Source of the DNA: Sphingomonas_Q fennica_A
GTDB lineage: Bacteria; Pseudomonadota; Alphaproteobacteria; Sphingomonadales; Sphingomonadaceae
DNA length: 64,000 nucleotides
Assembly: GCA_036946415.1 (NCBI GenBank)
Contig: JAQIJD010000005.1
Span: forward strand, 186,001 to 250,000
Direction of reading: 5' to 3'
In this document: positions 19,738 through 28,600 of the stretch, one piece after another
Position numbering within the stretch: the first letter of the stretch is position 1
How the letters are laid out: every line of letters begins with the position of its first letter
The notes under the pieces: model-generated
The model's input: the letters and a program-made list of their open reading frames with translations, nothing else
Database searches by the model: none
What the model was told of the DNA's origin: nothing
Translations under genes and position numbers: made by a program

Positions 19738-20585
19738 CAGTGGCCGGTTCCCTGGCGATGATAGTCGAACCGCCATTCGAGGACGGTCTTGGCGGCCAGC
19801 GTCACCAGCGCCAGCATGGCGAGCAGCGAGGCGACCGCGAAGGCGGCGACGAAATTATATTCGTTGTAGAGGATCTCGACATGCAGCGGCATCGTGTTGG
19901 TGAGGCCGCGGACATGGCCCGAGACGACCGACACCGCTCCGAATTCCCCCATCGCCCGCGCGTTGCAAAGCAGCACGCCGTAGAGCAGTCCCCAGCGGAT
20001 GTTGGGGAGGGTGACGAGGCGGAAGGTCTGCCAGCCGGTCGCGCCGAGCGACAGCGCCGCCTCCTCGTCCTCGCGCCCCTGTTCGGCCATCAGCGGGATC
20101 AGCTCGCGCGCGACGAAGGGGAAGGTGACGAAAGTGGTGGCCAGGATGATGCCGGGCAGCGCGAAGACGATCGCGATGTTGCGCGACAGAAAGAAGCTGC
20201 CGAACCAGCCGCCCGATCCGAACAGCAGGATGTAGACGAGGCCGGCGACCACCGGCGAGACGGAGAAGGGAAGGTCGATCAGCGTGATGAGGAGGCCCTT
20301 GCCGCGGAAATCGAACTTGGTGATCGCCCAGGCGGCGGCGATGCCGAAGACGATGTTGAGCGGGACCGAGATCGCCGCCACCGTCAGCGTCAGCCGGATC
20401 GAGGCGAGCGCGTCCGGCTCGACGACGGCGGCGAGGAAGGGGGGCAGGCCGCGCCGCAGCGCTTCAACGAACACCGCGACGAGCGGCAGCGCGAGGAACA
20501 GCAGCAGGAAGGCGAGTGCGGCGCCGATCAGCAGCCGCCGGGCGAGCGGGCGTTCGCCGGTCGCCAGCAGATGCGCGCCGCTCAT
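19737..20585 (-). CDS. cysW: Sulfate ABC transporter permease CysW
   Basis: A 282-residue inner-membrane permease with six predicted helices and the transporter loop LSLGATGWQTFRLVTLPNIRWGLLYG that contacts the ATPase. ARAMGEFGAVSVVSGHVRG is typical of CysW. It works with CysT to form the sulfate channel. The start overlaps the cysT stop as ATGA. No sulfate-binding protein gene (sbp or cysP) is next to it in this window, so the periplasmic partner must be elsewhere. Confidence 0.94.
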   Translation of the reverse strand: MSGAHLLATGERPLARRLLIGAALAFLLLFLALPLVAVFVEALRRGLPPFLAAVVEPDALASIRLTLTVAAISVPLNIVFGIAAAWAITKFDFRGKGLLITLIDLPFSVSPVVAGLVYILLFGSGGWFGSFFLSRNIAIVFALPGIILATTFVTFPFVARELIPLMAEQGREDEEAALSLGATGWQTFRLVTLPNIRWGLLYGVLLCNARAMGEFGAVSVVSGHVRGLTNTMPLHVEILYNEYNFVAAFAVASLLAMLALVTLAAKTVLEWRFDYHRQGTGH

Positions 20586-21433
20586 GCCGCCGCCGTCCGC
20601 CGGCGCACGACGATCTGGATGAGGTTGATCGCCAGCAGCATCAGGAAGGAGGCGACCAGCATCACCGTCGCGATGGCGGTGGCGGCGGGATAATCATATT
20701 GTTCCAGCTCGGTGATGATCATCAGCGGCGCGATCTCGCTGTGGAACGGCATGTTTCCGGCGATGAAGATCACCGAGCCATATTCGCCGAGGCCGCGCGC
20801 GAAGGCGAGCGCGAAGCCGGTGAGCAGCGCGGGGCCGACCGCCGGCAGGATCACGCGGCGGAACGTCTGCCAGCGCGTCGCGCCGAGCGCGGCGGCGGCT
20901 TCCTCCACGTCGCGGCCGAGGTCTTCCAGCACCGGTTCGACCGAGCGGACGACGAAGGGCAGGCCGATGAAGATCAGCGCGATCACCACCCCCGCCGGCG
21001 TATAGGCGATGCGGATGCCGAACGGCGCCAGCAGCCCGCCGATCCAGCCGCTGTCGGCGTAGAGCGCGGTCAGCGCGATGCCCGCCACCGCCGTCGGCAG
21101 CGCGAACGGCAGATCGACCATCGCCGAGACGAGCCGCTTGAAGGGAAAGTGATAGCGGACGAGCACCCAGGCGACGAGGAGGCCCGCCACCGCATTGATC
21201 CCCGCCGCCGCCAGCGCCGCGCCGAAGCTGAGCCGGTAGGCGCGCAGCACGCGCTCGTTGAAGGCGGCGTAGAGGAAGTCGCCGGGGCTCATCCCCAGCG
21301 TCTGCACCAGGATGGTCGACAGCGGCACCAGCACGATCAGCGACAGCCAGAAGAGCGTGAAGCCCAGCGTCAGCCCGAAGCCGGGCAGCAGGCGCCGGCG
21401 GGGGCGAAGGGGCAAAGCGGCAGCGACGGTCAT
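20582..21433 (-). CDS. cysT: Sulfate ABC transporter permease CysT (CysU)
   Basis: A 283-residue inner-membrane permease, partner of CysW. It has six hydrophobic segments (for example LTLGFTLFWLSLIVLVPLST at the N-terminus), the loop ALGATRWQTFRRVILPAVGPALLTG and the family pattern ARGLGEYGSVIFIAGNMP. ATG at 21433 gives the expected start. It lies 68 bases after the Rrf2-type regulator gene and is probably read with it. Confidence 0.94.
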   Translation of the reverse strand: MTVAAALPLRPRRRLLPGFGLTLGFTLFWLSLIVLVPLSTILVQTLGMSPGDFLYAAFNERVLRAYRLSFGAALAAAGINAVAGLLVAWVLVRYHFPFKRLVSAMVDLPFALPTAVAGIALTALYADSGWIGGLLAPFGIRIAYTPAGVVIALIFIGLPFVVRSVEPVLEDLGRDVEEAAAALGATRWQTFRRVILPAVGPALLTGFALAFARGLGEYGSVIFIAGNMPFHSEIAPLMIITELEQYDYPAATAIATVMLVASFLMLLAINLIQIVVRRRTAAA

Positions 21434-21501
21434 GCCCTGCGGCTTCTATTCGAGCGGGCCGGCGTGGCGCGCGACCTTTTCTCCACCTTCGCCAAGCCGG
21501 G

Positions 21502-21936
21502 CTATCCCGCCGCCGGCGTGACCGGGGCGGACACCTTGGCGGACAAAGGGATGCGATCGAGCACGTTGGACGTCTCGTCGCGCACAAGCAGCATCACCTC
21601 GCGCAGGCGGCAGACCTCCTCGTCGACGCAATGGTCGCACGGGCGGTGGTTGAAGCGGCTGGCGCAGGGGGTGAGCGCCAGGCTGCCGCGGGTGGCGCGG
21701 ACGATATCCCCATAGGTGATCTGCTCGGGCGGGCGGCCGAGCCAATAGCCGCCCTCCTTGCCGCGCAGCGTCTCGACGAAGCCGGCGCGCTTCAGTTCCG
21801 ACAGGATCACCGTCAGGAATTTGGCGGGGATGTTCTGCGCGGCCGCGATCTCGGGCAGCTGCACCGGCCCCTGGCCGTAGCGATCGGCCAGATGCTGGAG
21901 GGCGCGAAGCGCGTATCGGGTGCGTTGCGAGAGCAA
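21502..21936 (-). CDS. Rrf2-family transcriptional regulator with four cysteines
   Basis: An approximately 144-residue winged-helix regulator of the Rrf2 family (LSQRTRYALRALQHLADRYG, IPAKFLTVILSELKRAGFVE, GKEGGYWLGRPPEQIT). Counting from the start, Cys91, Cys100, Cys103 and Cys109 cluster in the dimerisation half where IscR carries its three Fe-S ligands, so an Fe-S or thiol sensor is likely. No ATG precedes the homology; I chose TTG at 21936, and the frame stays open further upstream. It stands directly before cysTWA and probably controls sulfur uptake, as CymR does in Firmicutes. That role is inferred from position. Confidence 0.85.
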   Translation of the reverse strand: MLSQRTRYALRALQHLADRYGQGPVQLPEIAAAQNIPAKFLTVILSELKRAGFVETLRGKEGGYWLGRPPEQITYGDIVRATRGSLALTPCASRFNHRPCDHCVDEEVCRLREVMLLVRDETSNVLDRIPLSAKVSAPVTPAAG

Positions 21937-21982
21937 GTGCGGCGGCCTTGGGGTAAGAATGTCTTCCCAGCCAATAGTGATT

Positions 21983-21999
21983 GTTGCGCGATCCGCAAC
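21983..21999. promoter_or_regulatory. Inverted repeat upstream of the Rrf2 regulator
   Basis: GTTGCG, five bases, CGCAAC forms a perfect 6+6 inverted repeat about 47 bases upstream of the TTG start chosen for the Rrf2 regulator. Its size suits a dimeric regulator, possibly autoregulation of the rrf2-cysTWA transcript. It does not resemble the CCGCGCGG palindromes before cysE. Confidence 0.4.
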
Positions 22000-22068
22000 G
22001 GCCGGCACGCTTGACCGGCGGCCCCGATCGCTCCTAAGGGAGCGCACCCCGCATGGGTCGTTTCGTGC

Positions 22069-22146
22069 GGCGATCGTAGCTCAATTGGTTAGAGCGCCGG
22101 TTTGTGGTACCGGAGGTTGCGGGTTCAATCCCCGTCGATCGCCCCA
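22069..22146 (+). tRNA. tRNA-His (anticodon GTG)
   Basis: A complete cloverleaf. The acceptor stem is GCGATCG (22070-22076) with CGATCGC (22136-22142), and an extra G at 22069 sits opposite the C at 22143, the G(-1):C73 pair that marks tRNA-His. The anticodon stem-loop is CCGG-TTTGTGGTA-CCGG with GTG in the middle, and the T loop is TTCAATC. CCA (22144-22146) is encoded in the genome. Confidence 0.96.
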
Positions 22147-22152
22147 GCCCTG

Positions 22153-22242
22153 TCAGAGCGGCGGCGGCAGATCCTCGTCGCGGCCCTTCAGCAGAAACCC
22201 GATCAGCAGCACAGCGGCGCCCGCCAGCACATAGACCAGCAT
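22153..22242 (-). CDS. Tiny (29-residue) putative membrane protein coupled to the acyltransferase gene
   Basis: A short frame of 29 codons whose ATG overlaps the stop codon of the upstream acyltransferase gene as TGATG. The product has one hydrophobic segment (VYVLAGAAVLLIGFLL) followed by a charged, proline-ending tail (KGRDEDLPPPL), the layout of small bitopic membrane proteins. Coupled translation and the clean membrane-helix-plus-charged-tail design argue that it is real, but the frame is short enough to be chance. Function is unknown. It may associate with the acyltransferase. Confidence 0.45.
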   Translation of the reverse strand: MLVYVLAGAAVLLIGFLLKGRDEDLPPPL

Positions 22243-23333
22243 CAGCGCACCTCGCTGGCGTTGAGCGCGGCGGCGGCGGCCGGGCGACGCAGGCCGAGCA
22301 GCCGGCTGGCGACGGCGGTGAGGCGCTTTTCGACCAGCACATGCACGGCGATGCCGATCGCCACCGATCCGCAGAAGGCGACGATCGCGAGGAGGAGGGG
22401 CGGCAGCGGCAGGCGCAGCCGATCGGTGATGGCGAAGAAGATCGTCAGCGCGGCCGGATGGACGATGTAGATGGCGTAGGAGGCATCGCCCAGCAGCAGC
22501 AGCGGTCGCGCGGCGGCGAAGCGGACGCGCCCTTCCAATGCCATCACCGCCCAGACGATGCCGATGGCGGGCACCCCCCACAGCAGCACGCGATCGAGCC
22601 GATAGGGGTGGCTATCCGGAAAGGCGGAAAGCCAGGCAAGGCTGCCCGCGAGCAGCGCCGCGATCTGCCAGTTCGGCAGATCGCGGCCCGTGCGCCACCA
22701 ATGGCCGAGCGCGAGGCCGCCGAGGAACTCGAGCGAGATGGGGGCGAGGAGGATCAGCGCGGCGGGGCGAATGGTGGCACCTGCGCTGGCGAGGAACGGG
22801 GCGGCCACCGCCACGCCGAGGGCGATGATCGCCGCCACCGTCAGCCCGAAACGGCGCGCGCCCGCCGCCAGCACCATCGTGCAGACCGCATAGAAGAACA
22901 CTTCGTAGTTGAGCGTCCAGCCGGTCATCACCGGCGGCCAGATCGTCCGCGGCGAATCATGCGCGGGAATGAAGAGATAGGAAGCGGCGGCGTTGCTCAG
23001 CCAATAGGGATCGGCCGCCATCCGCCACGAGGCGGCGACCGCCAGCGTCGTCACGATCCAGTAGAGCGGCACGATCCGCGCCATCCGCCGCCGCAGGAAG
23101 ACGTGCCACGCCTGCTCCCGCCCGGCGAGATAGATGACGACGCCGCTGATGACGAAGAAGATGTCGACGCCGAACTGGCCGAGTGCGAACGGTTCACCGC
23201 CGCCGTGGCCGCCCGCATGGACCGCGCAATGTCTGGCAACGACCAGGCTGGCGGCGATTCCGCGTAAAACCTGGATTCCGAACAGGATGTTCGAACGGCT
23301 GTCGGCTGATCCCGGTCTGTTCAATTCCGCCAT
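22242..23333 (-). CDS. Acyltransferase 3 family membrane protein (OafA/ExoZ-like)
   Basis: A 363-residue integral membrane protein of the acyltransferase-3 family, which transfers acetyl or other acyl groups to cell-surface sugars. About ten hydrophobic segments are visible. The family signature is in the first helix region: QVLRGIAASLVVARHCAVHAGG, with the conserved Arg and His, then FGVDIFFVISGVVIYL and FLRRRMARIVPLYWIVT. Single-domain length (no C-terminal SGNH domain) is as in ExoZ/OafA short forms. Substrate cannot be told from the sequence. It is followed by a coupled 29-residue ORF. Confidence 0.9.
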   Translation of the reverse strand: MAELNRPGSADSRSNILFGIQVLRGIAASLVVARHCAVHAGGHGGGEPFALGQFGVDIFFVISGVVIYLAGREQAWHVFLRRRMARIVPLYWIVTTLAVAASWRMAADPYWLSNAAASYLFIPAHDSPRTIWPPVMTGWTLNYEVFFYAVCTMVLAAGARRFGLTVAAIIALGVAVAAPFLASAGATIRPAALILLAPISLEFLGGLALGHWWRTGRDLPNWQIAALLAGSLAWLSAFPDSHPYRLDRVLLWGVPAIGIVWAVMALEGRVRFAAARPLLLLGDASYAIYIVHPAALTIFFAITDRLRLPLPPLLLAIVAFCGSVAIGIAVHVLVEKRLTAVASRLLGLRRPAAAAALNASEVR

Positions 23334-23469
23334 CTCCTATGAGATAACGGGATTATCGACGGCCGCCTTGATCCAGCGAGCCGAGATCGCCCCAGTTGGG
23401 AGCAAATCCCGACGCTCGCCTAATCTTTGATATTGCGCAATAATTCGTCACTCACCCGCGACGTTCCGC

Positions 23470-24399
23470 CTATTCGGGCAAGGCCGCCACGAACGCCTCC
23501 ACCACCGCCGCCGAATTGTCGGACGCGAGGCGATAGAAGGCGCGTGCCTGGTTCTCGCCGGCCTGTCCGCCGGCGAGGTCGGACAGGCTGCGGAAGGCGA
23601 TGTAGGGGACGTGGTTGGCATAGGCGACCTGGCCGACGGCGGCGGTCTCCATGTCCGTCACCGTCGCTTTGTAGGTATCGAAGGCGTAACGGCGGAAGGC
23701 GGCATTATCCATGAAGACGGGGCCGGAAATGCCGGCGCCGCCGACCACCACCTTGGGCTGCTTGGTCAGGCACAATGTCTCGCGGCAGCGATCGAGCGTG
23801 ATTTTCGCCGCCACGCCGCGCGCCAGCGTCAACAGCGCCGGATCCGCCTCGAACCAGAAGCGGCGTTCGGCCTCCTCCGTGCCGTCGCGGCGGACGGACA
23901 CGCCGTTGGGGAAGATCATGCCGTAATTGGCGATCGGCTCGGCATCGCGCGGGCGGCCGGGCAGCACGAAGCGGCCGTTCTCCTCCCGTGCGAACACCGA
24001 TTCGAGATACTGGCCCCAGCGGTCGGGCACGACCACGTCACCCACGTCGAGCGAGGGGTCGATCCCGCCGGCGACGCCCGAGAAGACGATCCGCCGGATG
24101 TTGAAGCGATCGAGCGCGAGCTGCGTCGTCATCGCCGCATTGGTCATGCTGACGCCGGACAGGAACAGCAGCACCGGCCGCCCGGCCATCGTGCCGCCGA
24201 CGAAGCGGACGCCGTTGACGGTCCAGCTCTTCGGCTCGGCGACGCCTTTCTGGAGGGCGATCCATTCCGGTTCGAAGGCCGAGACGATGGCGGTGCGCGG
24301 GGCGGTATCGAGCGGGCCCTGCGGTGCGGCGGCGAGGGGGGTCGCCAGCAGCACACCGATGCCGATCGCCGCACCGCACCACATCGCCCGTTTCGCCAT
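23470..24399 (-). CDS. Exported nucleoside phosphorylase/nucleosidase-fold protein (MTA/SAH nucleosidase-like)
   Basis: A 309-residue protein with an N-terminal signal peptide (hydrophobic IGIGVLLATPLAAA) followed by a PNP/UDP-phosphorylase fold. IVSAFEPEWIAL, GVSMTNAAMTTQLAL, FSGVAGGIDPSLDVGDVVVP and VTDMETAAVGQVAYANHVPYIAFRSLSDLA correspond to the start, ribose-site and MExAAV and RxLSD motifs of 5'-methylthioadenosine/S-adenosylhomocysteine nucleosidases. An insert of about 60 residues lies before the last motifs. It probably cleaves purine nucleosides in the periplasm. It is divergent from a NUP-family gene of the same general fold. Confidence 0.82.
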   Translation of the reverse strand: MAKRAMWCGAAIGIGVLLATPLAAAPQGPLDTAPRTAIVSAFEPEWIALQKGVAEPKSWTVNGVRFVGGTMAGRPVLLFLSGVSMTNAAMTTQLALDRFNIRRIVFSGVAGGIDPSLDVGDVVVPDRWGQYLESVFAREENGRFVLPGRPRDAEPIANYGMIFPNGVSVRRDGTEEAERRFWFEADPALLTLARGVAAKITLDRCRETLCLTKQPKVVVGGAGISGPVFMDNAAFRRYAFDTYKATVTDMETAAVGQVAYANHVPYIAFRSLSDLAGGQAGENQARAFYRLASDNSAAVVEAFVAALPE

Positions 24400-24557
24400 T
24401 TCGACCTCCCTCGCAATCGTCGTCGTCCTCGCCTTCCCTCACCCGAGCGTCAAGCCGTTGCGGCGATGCAGCATGGCGCTTGTGCGCCGCCGAAAGACCG
24501 TTAGTAGGACAGGCCGGGGCGGTCGCCGCGGGGCGGCCGGCGGGGACTCTGATCGGC

Positions 24558-25613
24558 ATGATGCGAACGTTCGTGGGATCGCTGTTGCTGGGCGCCATCG
24601 CCGCGCCGGCCGCCGCCGCGCCCGAACCGATCCCCGTCCGCATCGTCATCGTCACCGCCTTCGAGATCGGCGAGGATAGCGGCGACCGCGCCGGCGAATA
24701 TCAGGCGTGGGTGCCGGGCGCGCCTGAGATATTGGCGTTTCCCGCCGGGCACCGCCACCTCCGCTACGATCCGAAACGCCAGTTGCTGCTGCTTTCGACC
24801 GGCGTCGGCACCAATCGCGCCGCCGCCTCGGTGACGGCGCTGGGCTTCGATCCGCGCTTCGATCTAAGCCGCGCCTATTGGCTGGTGGCGGCGATCGCCG
24901 GGGTCGATCCGAAGGCCGCGCCGGTCGGCTCCGCGGCGTGGATCGGCGACGTGGTCGATACCGATTACGGCTATGCGGTCGATCCGCGCGAGGCGCCGAA
25001 GGGCTGGCCGACCGGCATGTTCGCGCGCGGCACCGGCCGCCCCTATGGCGAACCGCGCCCGGCGGATACCAGCTACAACCTCTTCCCGCTCAACAAGCCG
25101 CTGCGCGACTGGGCCTATCGGCTGACGGCGCGCGTGCCGCTGCCCGACAGCCCGGTCCTCGCGCGCATCCGTGCCGGCTATACCGCTTATCCAGCGGCGC
25201 AGGGCGGCCCGCGCATCCTGAAGGGCGCGGAGGCGAGCGGCCAGACCTTCTGGCACGGCAGGATGCTGAACGAGCATGTCGGCCGCTGGACCCGCTATTG
25301 GGGCGCGGACGAGCCGTTCGTGATGACCGCGATGGAGGATAGTGGCGTGCTGGGCGCGCTCGCCGGCCTGCAACGCGCGGGGAAGGCCGATGCCGCGCGG
25401 GCGATGGTGCTGCGGACGGGCAGCAACCATTCGGTGCAGCCCGCCGGGCAGGATGCGGCGGGCAGTCTGGTGGCGGAGAGCGATGGCCTGTCCGCGCTGC
25501 AACCCGCGCTCGACGCCGCCTTCCGGCTGGGAACGGTCGTGGCGGACGAGATAACCGGCCATTGGGACCGCTATCGCGACGAGATTCCGGGGGCAACGAC
25601 CGCCGGCGAGTAA
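24558..25613 (+). CDS. Purine nucleoside permease (NUP) family protein, exported
   Basis: A roughly 351-residue protein with a signal peptide (MMRTFVGSLLLGAIAAPAAA) and the NUP pattern: IVIVTAFEIGED, AFPAGHRHLRYDPKRQLLLLSTGVGTN, AYWLVAAIAGVDPK, and the C-terminal AMEDSGVLGAL and VLRTGSNHS. The family was named from yeast nucleoside transport, but it has no membrane helices beyond the signal and shares the nucleoside phosphorylase fold, so binding or cleavage of purine nucleosides in the periplasm is as likely as transport. It is divergent from a nucleosidase-like gene and followed 26 bases later by a TonB receptor. Confidence 0.88.
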   Translation: MMRTFVGSLLLGAIAAPAAAAPEPIPVRIVIVTAFEIGEDSGDRAGEYQAWVPGAPEILAFPAGHRHLRYDPKRQLLLLSTGVGTNRAAASVTALGFDPRFDLSRAYWLVAAIAGVDPKAAPVGSAAWIGDVVDTDYGYAVDPREAPKGWPTGMFARGTGRPYGEPRPADTSYNLFPLNKPLRDWAYRLTARVPLPDSPVLARIRAGYTAYPAAQGGPRILKGAEASGQTFWHGRMLNEHVGRWTRYWGADEPFVMTAMEDSGVLGALAGLQRAGKADAARAMVLRTGSNHSVQPAGQDAAGSLVAESDGLSALQPALDAAFRLGTVVADEITGHWDRYRDEIPGATTAGE

Positions 25614-25639
25614 GGTGAAGCCAAAGGGGGGCTCCAACG

Positions 25640-28600
25640 ATGCTGAGGTTCACGGGGAATACCGCGATCGCCGCGGTGCTGATGACGGTGGCGGCGGGCG
25701 CCGCCCATGCGCAGGAAGTGACGTCGACGGTGCGCGGCACCGTCACCGCCGGCGGCGTTCCGGTGGGCGGGGCGGAGGTGGTGGTGCTCCACGTCCCCTC
25801 CGGCACGCGCGCGACGACGACGACGGGCGCGGACGGCGCCTTCAGCAGTTCCGGCCTGCGCGTCGGCGGGCCGTTCACCGTGACGGTGACGGCGCCCGGC
25901 TATGCCCCGCAGAGCGTGACCGACCTGCAACTGACCGCCGGCCAGCCGTTCCGCCTGCCGATCGATCTGGCGCCCGTCGGCGAGGAGATCACGATCACCG
26001 GCCAGCGCACCCGCGCGATCGAGCAGTCGACGGGGCCGATCACGGTGCTGGGGCGCGAGGCGATCGCCGGCGTGGCGAGCGTGACGCGCGACATCCGCGA
26101 CATCGCCCGGCGCGATCCCTTCGCCACGATCGATCCCAACAGCCGCGGCGTCATCATCGCCGGCCAGAACCCGCGCCTCAACCTGTTCTCGGTCGACGGG
26201 CAGCGCTTCTCGGACAATTTCGGCCTCAACAACGGCGGCCTGCCCACCGCGCGCGGCCCGGTGCCGCTGGATGCGATCGAGCAATTCTCGGTCAAGACCG
26301 CGCCCTATGACGTGACCGAGGGCAATTTCCAGGGCGGCTCGGTCAACGTCGTGCTGCGTTCGGGCACCAACAGCTTCACCGGATCGGCCTTCTACACCTA
26401 TACCGGCGACAAGCTGGCCGGCGACCGGACGCGTGGCAGCGCCACCAACCCCAGCGGCCGCATCAACCTGAATTTCAAGAGCGACAATTACGGCGCTTTC
26501 CTGTCCGGCCCGATCATCAAGGACAAATTGTTCTTCGCCGTCGCCTACGAGAAGCTGAAAGAGACAAGCCCGGTCCAGTTCGGCCTCGCCGGCTTCCCCA
26601 ACGTGGTGCCGGGCGTGACGCAGGCGGTGCTGGACGAGGTGGGCGGCATCGCGCGCAGCCGTTACAATTACGATACGCTGGGCCTGCTCAACTTCTTTAC
26701 CGAGGAAGACGAGAAATATACGGTCAAGCTGGACTGGAACGTCACGGACGGCCAGCGCCTGTCCGCCACCTATATCCGCAACGAAGGCACGCTGGGGCAG
26801 GACCCCAATTTCTCGACGGTGGCGCCCGCCAGCCCGGCGCTGTCGCTGGCTTCCAACCTCTATTACCGGCCGGAGACGGTCGATTCGGCGACCGTCCAGC
26901 TCAATTCGGACTGGGCGGACAATTTCCATTCGCAAATCCGCGCCAATTACCGCGAATATGATCTGCTGCCGCAGCCGCTCGGCGCGCTTTCGATCGGCCA
27001 GTTCCAGGTCTGCACCGATGCCACGAACCCGGCGACGGGGGCCGGCAATGCGCCGCAGACCTGTTCGCAAAACGTCGGAGCCACACCTGGTGCGGCGCGG
27101 CTCTATTTCGGGCCGGACCAGTTCCGCCACGCCAACCTCGTCCAGACCAAGAGCTATGGCCTCGACGTGGTGCTGCGCTGGCAGTGGCGCGAACACAGCA
27201 TCAAGTTGCAGGCGGCGTGGAACCGGCAGGACGCGCGCAACGTGTTCGTGCCCAATGCGCTCGGCACCTTCTACTTCGATTCCATTGCCGACCTGCGCAT
27301 CGGCCGCGCCAGCCGGCTCGACCTGAACGGATCGACCACCGGCAACCTCGACGACATCGAGGCGAGCTTCGCCTACAACCAGTTCAACTTCGGCTTGCAG
27401 GACAGCTGGGACATCAGCGACCGGCTGAACGTGACCTATGGCGTGCGCGCCGATCTGTTCGGCATGGGCGTGCGCCCGCCGCTCAATACCGCCTTCGTCC
27501 AGCGCTACGGCTTCACCAACACCTATCAATTCGATGGCAAGCTGGTGGCGCAGCCGCGCTTCGGCCTGACGTGGAAGGCGACCGACCAGATCGAGGTGCG
27601 ATCGGGCGTGGGCCTGTTCGCCGGCGGTTCGCCCGACGTGTTCATCGGCAACAGCTTCTCGGTGCCGGGCGTGTTCAACAACGGCATCAGCATCCAGCGC
27701 ATTCCCACCGGCACCGGCTGCAACGTGGCGGTGGCGCTGTGCGCGGCGGCGCTGGACAATGTGACGGGCGCCAACTTCCCGGCAGCCGTCACCGACTTCC
27801 TGCGCACCAACACCGCTTCGATCGCGACCGCCGCTGTCAACGCGATGACCGGCGACTTCAAGCCCAGCTCCTCGTGGAAAGCGAGCCTCTCGGTCGACTG
27901 GAAGCCCGAGTTCGACTGGGCGGGCCGCGGCTGGACGCTGGGCGGCGACCTCTATGGCGGCCTCACCCAGAATGCGCCCGTCTATCGCGACATCCGCATC
28001 GTCGCCAACGGCACGCTGCCCGACGGCCGTCCGCGCTATGCGAGCCTGACGCCGGCCAGCCCCAACAACGACCTGCTGCTGTCCAACACCAAGCGCGGCT
28101 ATTCCTTCATCGCCATCGCCCGCATCGACAAGGCGTTCGATTTCGGCCTGCGCACCGGCGCCAGCTACACCTTCCAGGACGTGAAGGACGTGACGCCGTT
28201 CAATGGCACCACCGCGTCGGGCACCTACGGACAGGCGGCGATGGTCGATCCCAACCGGCCGGCCTATGGCCGTTCGCTTTACGAGATTCGCAACACGCTG
28301 AAATTCTACGTCGATTTCGATCACGCCTTCTTCGGCGACTATAAGACGCGCTTCAGCCTGTTCGGCGAACGCCGCTCGGGCGCGCCCTACAGCCTGACGA
28401 TGAACGACCCGGCCTTCGCCAACAGCCGCTCCAACGTGTTCGGCGTGACGGGGACGAGCAACCGCTTCCTGCTCTATGTGCCCAACGTCTCGTCGATCGC
28501 GGCGGACCCGCGCGTCAGCTACGACAGCGCCGCCACCTTCGCCGCCTTCCAGTCCTATGTGCAGCAGGCGGGGCTGGAACAGGGCCAGATCGTCAAGAAG

